Origin: Rhodospirillales bacterium
GTDB taxonomy: Bacteria > Pseudomonadota > Alphaproteobacteria > Acetobacterales > Acetobacteraceae
Assembly: GCA_025352915.1 (NCBI GenBank)
Contig: JANXSA010000227.1
Coordinates: 1 to 13,023, forward strand
Length of the DNA: 13,023 bases
Direction: 5' to 3'
Shown here: positions 1-8,000 of the stretch, piece by piece
Layout of the letters: the number at the start of each line of letters is the position of its first letter
Numbering within the stretch: position 1 is the stretch's first letter
Position numbers and translations under genes: made by a program
Notes under the pieces: generated by a model
Database searches by the model: none
Told to the model about the DNA's origin: nothing
What the model saw: the letters and a program-made list of their open reading frames with translations, nothing else

Positions 1-1690
1 GTCCGTTCGCGAGGGTGATGTCGAGCTGCTTCGCGGGATCGCTGGGGAACAGGTGAGCCACCTCGCCATCGCCGGTGAAGTAGGAGACGTAGGCATGGCC
101 GGCATAGTTCGGCATTACAAAGCGCGGCACGATGCTTTCCAGGTCGCGCAGTTTTCGCAGGCCGGACTTGAGCGTCAGTTGGACGTCCGATCCCTCGGCC
201 TCGAAGTGGCGGGTGACCGGGCGCAACAAGTCGAGAGTGCGGCAATAGGGGCCCTTGATGACGACCGGCTGCCAGTTGACCGTCGCGCCACGGGCAGTGC
301 CCTCGACAAGGCGACGATGCACGGCGTTGTAGTCATCGCCGATGAGTCCGCGGACGGTGACCTGGCCGCTTTCCGAGACGCTGCCTTCGATCAATGCGCA
401 AGGCAGGCCCTGCGCAACTTCCTGAAGCGTGGTGCGCAGTTGCGCGGGTGAAGGCGGCGCAGGTGGAGGGGGCGGCGTTGGGACGACGACTGGCGGCGAT
501 GCCACGGGTGGGCTCGCTGCCGGCGGGATTGGCGCAGTGGACGGCGGTGTGGTTGTGGAGGCTGGCCCGGCGGTCAGCGGCGGGTCCGGCGCCGCGGCGG
601 GGGGCGACAAAACGGTCGTGGGCGGCGGGACCGGGATTGGCGCTGGCGCGATGTCGGCGGTCACGGTCGGGGCAGGCGTGCGGCCGGCGAACCAGTACCA
701 GCCGCCGCCGCCTGCCGCGAGCACCAGGGCCGAAACCCCGGCGAGCAGGGGCACGAGATTGCGCTTTGCCGGCGCCGGGGCGGACGAGAGTGGTGGACGC
801 GGGGCCGCGCGCGCCGCCGGCGGGGGGGCGACCATCGTCGCGTCGGCGTCGTCGGCCGGTGCGGCAGCGGTTTGGCCCTGGGCCGCGGCACGCAGGGCCT
901 GGGCGAATTCGGCCGCGGTGGCGTAACGCTGCTCCGGGCGCTTGGCCATGGCGCGCGCGACCACGCCATCCAGCATCTGCGGCGCGGTCACCGACAATTC
1001 CGACGGGTTGGGCGGGGCGACGTTCAGCACCTTGTGCATGATCGCCGTCATGCTGCCCTCGAACGGCCGCTCGCCGGTGAGCATCTGATAGAGCAGCACA
1101 CCGGAGGAATAAATATCGGTGCGGGCGTCAACCGTCTGGCCCATGAACTGCTCGGGCGACATATAGGCGGGCGTGCCCATGATGGTGCCCGCCTGGGTCA
1201 TGCTGCTGCTCTCGATCCGGGCGATGCCGAAATCGGCGATCTTTACCTGGCCGTCGCGGGTGAGCATGATGTTGGCGGGCTTGATGTCGCGATGGACCAC
1301 GCCGCGTTCGTGGCTGAACTGCAGCCCGGCGAGCAGCGCCTCCATGATCCGCACCGTCTCGCCGGTCGGGAAGCGCTCGTTCTTGTCGAGCAGCGACTTC
1401 AGCGACGGGCCGTCGACGAACTCCATGACGATATAGGCAAGCTTGGCGGTTTCGCCGTAGTCGAAGACGCCGACGATATTGGGGTGGGTCAGCCGGCCGG
1501 CGGCCTGGGCCTCGCGCTTGAAGCGGGCCAGTTCCTCCTGCGTCTCGGTGTCGCCGGCATCGGGCAGGGTGAGGGTCTTGATCGCCACGCGCCGGTCGAT
1601 GATGGGATCGTGGGCATCATAGACGGTTCCCATGGCACCCTTGCCCAGGATGCCCGCGATCACGTACTTGCCGAGCCTGCCGTCCTCCAT
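1..1690 (-). CDS. Transmembrane Ser/Thr protein kinase with periplasmic C-terminal region (3' end beyond window)
   Basis: This is a Hanks-type Ser/Thr kinase of the PknB/PrkC kind, of which 563 residues are visible. Catalytic domain, about residues 9-265: glycine loop LGKGAMGTVY (15-24), VAIK lysine K38, HRDIKPAN with catalytic D135 and RD-type R134, DFG at D153-G155, and GTPAYMSPEQ (172-181). The activation loop is rich in Ser/Thr (161-173), so autophosphorylation is plausible. An Ala/Pro linker follows, then one membrane span (about 311-334), a very Pro-rich stretch (about 336-415) and a periplasmic region with two cysteines (C431, C483). The last visible part, around FVMPNYAGHAYVSYF and HLFPSD, resembles DUF4384-type domains; that match is from memory and weak. 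The ATG at 1690 is chosen because GGAAGGG precedes it by six bases and the kinase homology starts eight residues later. The gene lies 53 bases after the CHAT gene on the same strand. Its substrate is unknown; neighbouring envelope proteins or their regulators are guesses. Kinase identity is very secure. Confidence 0.95.
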   Translation of the reverse strand, partial: MEDGRLGKYVIAGILGKGAMGTVYDAHDPIIDRRVAIKTLTLPDAGDTETQEELARFKREAQAAGRLTHPNIVGVFDYGETAKLAYIVMEFVDGPSLKSLLDKNERFPTGETVRIMEALLAGLQFSHERGVVHRDIKPANIMLTRDGQVKIADFGIARIESSSMTQAGTIMGTPAYMSPEQFMGQTVDARTDIYSSGVLLYQMLTGERPFEGSMTAIMHKVLNVAPPNPSELSVTAPQMLDGVVARAMAKRPEQRYATAAEFAQALRAAAQGQTAAAPADDADATMVAPPPAARAAPRPPLSSAPAPAKRNLVPLLAGVSALVLAAGGGGWYWFAGRTPAPTVTADIAPAPIPVPPPTTVLSPPAAAPDPPLTAGPASTTTPPSTAPIPPAASPPVASPPVVVPTPPPPPAPPSPAQLRTTLQEVAQGLPCALIEGSVSESGQVTVRGLIGDDYNAVHRRLVEGTARGATVNWQPVVIKGPYCRTLDLLRPVTRHFEAEGSDVQLTLKSGLRKLRDLESIVPRFVMPNYAGHAYVSYFTGDGEVAHLFPSDPAKQLDITLANG

Positions 1691-1739
1691 CCGTATCCCT
1701 TCCGCGCCGTCGTCGGGAACAATCAGCCCCGCATACGGA
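1690..1739 (-). promoter_or_regulatory. Inverted repeat bracketing the kinase ribosome binding site
   Basis: A perfect 7-base inverted repeat (TCCGTAT at 1690-1696, ATACGGA at 1733-1739) encloses most of the 53-base gap between the CHAT and kinase genes. In the transcript the downstream arm ends on the A of the start codon, and the ribosome binding site lies in the loop. The loop is about 36 bases and there is no U-tract, so this is not a terminator. It could modulate initiation or be chance. Confidence 0.2.
1697..1703 (-). promoter_or_regulatory. Ribosome binding site of the kinase gene
   Basis: On the minus strand the bases read GGAAGGG, six bases before the ATG at 1690. It is a good purine-rich Shine-Dalgarno match and supports that start over any other in-frame codon in the short gap. 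Confidence 0.7.
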
Positions 1740-1743
1740 AGCG

Positions 1744-4700
1744 TTATAGACCGGTCGGGCGGGTAACAGAAACAGCAGCCTGCTGCCCGGTGCGCCGCGC
1801 GCCACCCTCGCCGATGGTGGCGAAGGGTGCCCAGTAGAACGGATGCGCCACTTCGGCCACCAGGCCCTTGCCGGCTTCGTCGAGCATGCCGAGTTGGGCG
1901 GCGCGCATCGCGCCGGAGATGCCGATGCCGGGGCTGGCGCCGAGGCGGCGCAGCGAGTCGGCGACGAGATAGGCGGCGATCTGGTCATTGACCGACCAGT
2001 GGGTGACCAGCAGCGAGCGGGCCCCGGCATAGAAGAACGAGCGCGCCAGGCCCGACAGGCTTTCGCCCGCCGTGGTGCCGCCGGGGCCACCGGAATTGCA
2101 CGCCGAGAGAATGACAGTGTCGGCATCGAGATCGAGTTCGAGAATCGCCGAGGCGGTCAACAGCGAGCCCGCGGCATCGGCAGCACCTGCAGGGGCCGAG
2201 GTGACGATCGCCGGCTCGGCCTGGCAGCGCAGTTCGGCGGGCAACAGGGCGTGGGTGGCGAAGTGCAGGATGCGGAAATCCTTCAGCCCGGCGCGCCGCA
2301 CCCCGGCGGCGGTGAAGGCCGGACCGAGCAGCGTCTCGGCGGGCGCCGCGCCGAGCAGCCGGCGGGATGCGTCAAGCTCAGCCCGGGCAAAGGGCAGCGG
2401 CGGCAGCCCGGCATAGAGCCGCGCGCTGTCGGCACACTCGGCCCCGAAGCTGCGGGTCGCCTGGGCGAGGGTCACCGGTCGGAAATCACCGAACCCGAAC
2501 CAGGGGCGGGTGGCACGCGAGTTGCCGGCGATCTTGCGCAGCGAGACGAAGTTCGCCGCCGCCGGCACGTGCGCGATCGTCGCCCGGCGGAGCAGCCAGG
2601 GTGCCGTGGCCAGGGCGTCCGGAGTGGCCGGACCGGTTAACAGGAGTTCAAACGGCAGCGACAACAGCGGACCAGCCGGCACGATGACCATCGAGTCCGC
2701 ACCTTGCAGCGCCGGTTCCAGCCCTGCGAGGGTGGCGCGATAGAGCGCTTGCGCTGCCTCGATGTCGAAGGGCGGCGGGGTGCCGGTGGTGTTCTCGATG
2801 CTGGCACGCACCCGGCGGACGAGCTTGCCGATCTCCGGCAGGCCGCCGGGGATGGGTGCGACGTCGACGCGGCCGTTGCGCAGCGCGAAGGCCCAGCCGC
2901 CGGTATCGCCGAGGGTGATCGAGACGAAAGCCTCGCCGGGCGCGAGGGCTGCCAAAACCTCGGCCGCGGGCGCCACTTGCTGCACCAGCTGGCCGTAATT
3001 CGGCGACGCGGCCTGGAGCGTCGATTCGGCTTCGGCGGCATCCTCTTGCGCCTTGGCAATACGGGCGTCCAGCGCCGGTGACCCGGACGGCGCGTTGGCA
3101 CCCGTGGTGGAGGGTTCAAGCTGATCGCGCTCGCGATAAAGATCGGCCAGGCGGGCGCGGATGTCCTCGCGGGCGCGGATGGCGGCGGCAACCTTGGGGT
3201 CGCGGGCGTTTTCGGACAGGCGGGCGGTGGCCTGGGCGATCTGTTGGCTGGTGACGCCGCCCTGGGCGAGCTGGGCCGCCTCGAACATCTCGACCAGCCA
3301 TTTCTGGCTTTCGCCGGAGCGGGCGCGCGCGGCGGCAGCGAAGGCGTCCAGGCATGGGGCGAGAAGCTGCGGATCGGCGCCGATGCGCAACTGGCGCAAC
3401 AGCCGCACGGCGCGCAGGCAAACATCATCCGCGGCGGCGGCTTGTCCGGCGCGCGCCATCTGGCCGGCCCGCAGTAGCAGGGTCTCGGCGACCGGCCGGC
3501 TGTCGGGCAACGCCTGGGCGAACACAGCAGCGGCGCGGGCATACTCGCCGGCCCCGGCATCGGCGCCGGCGGTGTCGGCGATGATCCCGGCGCCGGTGCG
3601 CGCCATGCGGGCGCTGATGACCGGCTGGCGCAGGCCATTGCCGGTGACCAGGTCGTTGGCGTGGCGCATGGCCACCGCGCTCTCCTCCAGTCGGCCGGCG
3701 CGCCGCAACAGGGCGGCTTCGCGGCGGCGAACCTCGATCAGGCCAAGCAACGCGGTACGGGTGGCAGGTGCCGACAGCATTTCGCGATTCGGCAGCAATT
3801 CAGCCATGCCGGAGCCGGCGCCGGTGCTGCCGATGCGCGCGGCGGCGCGCGGGCGCGCGTTGCGTACTTCATCGGGCAGCAGGTTGGCATAGCCAAGTCC
3901 GGCGCGGGCGAGCAGCGGCAGCGCCTTGTCGGTGTTGCCCTGGTTGGCGGCGTGCAGCGCCTGATAGTGCACCAGGCGGACGGACTGGACCGGATCGTCG
4001 GCGGCACGAACAAGCTGTTCGGCGCGGGCGAAGATCGAATCCGCCTCGGCATATCGCCGCTGGTTCGAGACTTGCAACCCAAGCGAGATCAAGCTGACCA
4101 CGGTGTTCGGGTTGTCGGCGCCGAGCGCTTTTTGCTGGAGCAGCAATGCCGCCCGCATGTTCTTCTCGGCGCCTGAGAAATCCTCGGTCCGATTGGCGTC
4201 ATCGGCGACGCGCACCAGCCTGTCATATTCGCCGACATCGCCGGAGCTGAAGGCGCGGGCGGCAGAGCGTTCGGCGATCAGGCGCTGGGCAGCGCCGCCC
4301 TGGGCCTCGCTGGCGGCGGCGGTGGCAGGCAGGCGGCCGGACAGCACGCCGATGGCGCGTTCCATCACCGGCAACGAGGGCTGCACCCCATCGGCGAGCC
4401 AGGTCCGGCCACCAACCGTGGCGACCAGGGCGATATGCGCCCAGCCACCGACACGGCGGGTGCATTGCAGCAGGAGTGCCGGCTCGCTGCCGAGAATCGT
4501 CGTCGCAGCCGGCGGTTGGCAGGCATAGCGCTGGTCCAGCCCGATGCGCCATGGGCCATTGACGGCCACCTCGGCGGCCGAGGCAGGCGAACCCGGGGGC
4601 GGGCGGCGGACGCGCGCGCTGGGTTGCAGCCAGGTGCCGCAATAGACGTCGGCACCCTCGCCGAGGTTCTGCTGGGTGCAATCCTCGCCCGATGCATTCT

Positions 4701-4836
4701 TGCCGACCGCCAGTCCACCCTCGGCCCGGCTGGACTGGCCGCCGCTGACATAGGCGGTCTCGGGCGGCGCCGTGCAGGCCGCGGCCAGGGTCGTGGCGAA
4801 CAGCACGGTGACGAGGCTGTGGCGGATCGGCCGCAT
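1744..4836 (-). CDS. Exported lipoprotein with TPR-like repeats and a CHAT caspase-like protease domain
   Basis: This protein has 1,030 residues. It begins with a lipoprotein signal peptide: basic start, hydrophobic run, then LAAAC with C21 as the lipidated cysteine. Thr at +2 suggests the outer membrane. Residues 40-170 form an unrecognised region with four cysteines (53, 66, 106, 125), plausible as disulfides. Helical TPR-like repeats follow (clearest 204-310, continuing to about 500), then a charged helix (about 545-605). The CHAT domain spans about 630-1020. It shows VIVPAGPLLSLPFELL, HFATHA with H858 and H862, LSACNSGG with C913, GESLSGLARSFFYAGARSLL, and THWSVND then FYWAPFATIGE near the end. 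The caspase/gingipain-like dyad H862/C913 is intact, so it is probably an active cysteine peptidase; no substrate can be read from sequence. The ATG at 4836 is preferred to the one at 4860, which adds eight polar residues before the signal peptide and lacks a ribosome binding site. The start lies one base after the exoprotein stop, so the two are probably translationally coupled. Confidence 0.93.
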   Translation of the reverse strand: MRPIRHSLVTVLFATTLAAACTAPPETAYVSGGQSSRAEGGLAVGKNASGEDCTQQNLGEGADVYCGTWLQPSARVRRPPPGSPASAAEVAVNGPWRIGLDQRYACQPPAATTILGSEPALLLQCTRRVGGWAHIALVATVGGRTWLADGVQPSLPVMERAIGVLSGRLPATAAASEAQGGAAQRLIAERSAARAFSSGDVGEYDRLVRVADDANRTEDFSGAEKNMRAALLLQQKALGADNPNTVVSLISLGLQVSNQRRYAEADSIFARAEQLVRAADDPVQSVRLVHYQALHAANQGNTDKALPLLARAGLGYANLLPDEVRNARPRAAARIGSTGAGSGMAELLPNREMLSAPATRTALLGLIEVRRREAALLRRAGRLEESAVAMRHANDLVTGNGLRQPVISARMARTGAGIIADTAGADAGAGEYARAAAVFAQALPDSRPVAETLLLRAGQMARAGQAAAADDVCLRAVRLLRQLRIGADPQLLAPCLDAFAAAARARSGESQKWLVEMFEAAQLAQGGVTSQQIAQATARLSENARDPKVAAAIRAREDIRARLADLYRERDQLEPSTTGANAPSGSPALDARIAKAQEDAAEAESTLQAASPNYGQLVQQVAPAAEVLAALAPGEAFVSITLGDTGGWAFALRNGRVDVAPIPGGLPEIGKLVRRVRASIENTTGTPPPFDIEAAQALYRATLAGLEPALQGADSMVIVPAGPLLSLPFELLLTGPATPDALATAPWLLRRATIAHVPAAANFVSLRKIAGNSRATRPWFGFGDFRPVTLAQATRSFGAECADSARLYAGLPPLPFARAELDASRRLLGAAPAETLLGPAFTAAGVRRAGLKDFRILHFATHALLPAELRCQAEPAIVTSAPAGAADAAGSLLTASAILELDLDADTVILSACNSGGPGGTTAGESLSGLARSFFYAGARSLLVTHWSVNDQIAAYLVADSLRRLGASPGIGISGAMRAAQLGMLDEAGKGLVAEVAHPFYWAPFATIGEGGARRTGQQAAVSVTRPTGL

Positions 4837-4837
4837 G

Positions 4838-5030
4838 TCAGTAGTCCTCGTCCGAGACATTGGGCAGTTGCACGTCGGCGTCGTCCTGAGTCGGACGGTC
4901 GCGGATGATCGGCACGTCGCGCAGCGGGCTGATCGGCGGGATGGTCTGCACCGGCAGCAGCACGCAATTGATCGAGGTGATCGGGCAGGCGTTGAAGCGG
5001 TAATTCGCGTTGGGCAGGGCGAGGATGCCG
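4838..5030 (-). other. Exoprotein C-terminal tail with Cys-x6-Cys pair
   Basis: After the last beta-rich segment the chain reads NANYRFNACPITSINCVLLP, followed by a proline-containing stretch and an acidic end. The cysteine codons are at 4985-4987 and 4964-4966, 48 and 41 residues before the C-terminal end of the protein. No other cysteine occurs in the visible 2,727 residues. The pair is a candidate disulfide loop for anchoring or for stalling export. Confidence 0.7.
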
Positions 5031-8000
5031 GCCTTGTTGGCGGCAGCCTGGCCGTCGAGCCCGCCGATGGTGCCGAACAGGTCGGCCTTGCCGCCGCTGC
5101 CGAGTACCAGCAGGCCGGCGACGTCGACGGTGCCGGTGGCGATGCCGTTCTGCCGCGTCACCAGGATCAGGTCGGTCGCCTTGCCGACCAGCTGGCCGAT
5201 GCTGATCGTTCCGGCATCTGGCTGCGGCAGGACGAAGTCGATCGTCGCCTTGCTGGCGCTGAACGGCGCCACGGTGATGTTGCCGGTGCTGATCTTGCCC
5301 GGCCCACCGCCGCCGGCGATGGCAAGGAAGCTGCCGAGCTGGCTGGTGGTCAGCGCGGCGATCTGCGGATCGGTCAGCTTGACGTCGATCTTCTGGGCGC
5401 TTCGATCCAGCCCGTCGGTGGTGAACGCAACGCCATCGCCGACGGTGATACTGCCGGCGGCGGTGATGCCGAACAATCGGGCGGTCACCGGGCCGGAGAT
5501 CGCCAACGGCGCCGTGTTGTTCAGGGTGAATGTGCCGTCGGCAAGGCTGGCGCCGACCAGCGTGGCGATGGCATTGGCACCGGTCAGCGCGATGTTGCCG
5601 GCGCTGCTGGCCGATGCGGCAAGCTTGCTGGCGACCAGCGTTCCGGGCGCGGTGACACCCGTCGATGTGCCAAGGCTCAACAATCCACCCGGAGCCGCGA
5701 CCTGGCCGCCGATTGCAACCGTGATGGCGCCATTCGGGGTCGCCAGTGTGGTCGCCTTTCCTGGGCCGCTGACAACGCTGCCGGCGACGTTGATCGCGGC
5801 GGGTCCGCTCGCCAGCCCGGTAATGGTGACGGCGCCCTGTGCGGCGCCGAGCGGGCCGCTGATGGTCAGCGGGATGGCATTGACGATGGAAATATCGCCG
5901 GCACCGACCGCGAAGCTGCCGATGCTGGCGATGGCGTTGCTTGCCTGGGCAAGGCTGGCCTGGCCATTCAGCCCGGCGCTCGTCAGCAATCCAAGCGTCA
6001 GCATGCCGCCCGTCTGGGTGACACCGGCGCTGCCGGCCGCGAGGTCGAGCGTTGCGGCCTTGAGGACGTTGCCGAGCAGGATGCCGCCAGCCGGTGCCGT
6101 CGCCGCCAGTTTGGTTGTGCCGGAGACGGTAACGGCGCCGGTCACCGCGATCGCGCCGGCGCTTGCAGCACTATTGGTGATCGTCAGGTTGCCGGCGGCG
6201 ATGGTCACCGGGCCGGCGACGGTCAGCGCCAGGGTGTCGGTGATGCTCAAATTGCCGGCTGACAGGTTGAGCGGTCCCAGCGCCGAGATGGCGTTGCCGG
6301 CCTGGTCGAGGGTCGCCGCGCCGGCGATGCCGCCGCTGCTTTGCAGCGTCCCGGCGGTGATGCTGCCGCCAGACTGGGTGATGCCGGCGCTGCCGACGGT
6401 GAGGTCCACCAGGCCCGATGCCGTGGCGTCGATGACACCGTTCGATGCGATGCCGCCACTCCCCGGGGCGTTGAGAACGATCGAGCCGGCGGCACCGCTG
6501 CGCAGAGTGCCCGTGATGCCGATGGCCGAAGGTGCGCCGGAGTTGCCGGTCAGGGCGATACTGTCGGCCGAAAGGGTGCCGGCAACCGTCAGCGTCGATT
6601 TGCTCGCAAGCGCAAAGGCGCCACCCGACACGGCGATATCACCGATGGTACCGACACTGTTATTCGTCCACGTCAGGTTGACCGGGCCCGCGATGCCGCC
6701 CGAACTGCGCAGCGTGCCCGCGATAACGCCGCCATCGGTCTGCTGCACGCCGCCGGTTCCGGCGGTCAGGTCGATGGTTCCGGACGGGGTGGCGTTCAGC
6801 ACGTGGCCTAATGGAGCGTTGCCGAACACGATGCCGCCATTTGGCGCGATCGCCTCCAGCCGGATAAGCCCGCCCGGGCTGGTGGAGATGCCGTCGAATG
6901 CCGCGGAGATGGTGCCGGTCAGCGCGCGCAGCGCCACGTTGTCCGCCGACACATGCCATGCCGTGACTCCGGTGCTGTTGACCAGGGTGAAGTCGCCGCC
7001 GGACACCGCCACGGAGACGATGGTGGCGAAGGCATTGGCCGGCGCATTCAGGACCACGTCGCCGCCGACGGCGCCGCCCGTGAGATTCAGGGCGGAAAGA
7101 CTGCCGGCGGTCTGGACGACGCCGCCGCTGCCGGAATAGAGGCCCAAACTGTTGGCGGCGGTCACGGTGCCGGACAGCGTCATTCCGGCGGTCTTGTCGG
7201 ACGCCCCCAGAAATACGCTCTGGGTGGCCGTGATCGTTCCGCTGACACTCAGCGCGGCGGCCCCGGGCGCGAAGGACTGGATGGAGACACCGTTTGCGCT
7301 GATCGTCCCGGCAATGGACAGCGGGGTGCGTGTGATCAGTTCGACTCCGCCGCCGGGAAGGAAGACATCGCCCAATGTCGATATGGCGTTGAGGCCGGCG
7401 GCCAACTGCACCCCCGAGCCGGTGCCGCCGGACATAAGCAGCGTTCCGGCCGTGATCGCGCCCGCGAACTGGACGATGCCGGCGGTGCCGGGGGTGAGAT
7501 CGAGCGTGGCGGCCGTGATGGTGCCGTACAACGCCATGCCATCGCTGGCCGCCAGCTTCATTGTGCTGGTGGCCGAGACACTGCCGGTGATGGTCAGCGC
7601 ACTGGGGCCGACCGCGGTGTTGGTGAGGGTGATGTTGGCCGCGCTGAACGCGCCTGCGAGGTCCAGCGGCACGGAGCTGGTCAGCGTGGCATCGCTGCCA
7701 ACGGCCAAGGTGGTGATCCGGCCGACGGCATTGCCGGCTTGGTCGAGCACAAGGTTGCCGCCGATCCCGCCGGTGCTGCGCAACGTGCCGGCGGTGATGC
7801 TGCCGCCGCTCTGGCTGACGTTGCCGCCGGCCGACAGGTCGAGAATGCCGGTCTTGGAGGCGTTGACATTGCCGCCCAGGTCGATCGCGCCGCCAAGATC
7901 GCTCGCCGTCAGCGTGACGGTGCCGCCGGGGATGGTGCTCAAGCTGCCAGTGATGGAAATCGCCGTGCCTGCGGCGCTGTCAGTCAAGGTCACGGCATCG

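Noticed and set aside
1691..1743. Transcription terminator between the CHAT and kinase genes
   Set aside because: No GC-rich short-loop hairpin followed by a U-tract is present in the gap.
4858..4860. Upstream ATG as the start of the CHAT gene
   Set aside because: It has no ribosome binding site and puts eight polar residues ahead of a canonical lipoprotein signal peptide. The ATG at 4836 has GAGGA at proper spacing.
4838..5600. C-terminal autotransporter barrel on the exoprotein
   Set aside because: The last 250 residues lack the amphipathic strand pattern and the terminal aromatic motif of a 12-strand barrel. The chain ends in a Pro-rich and acidic tail with a cysteine pair.
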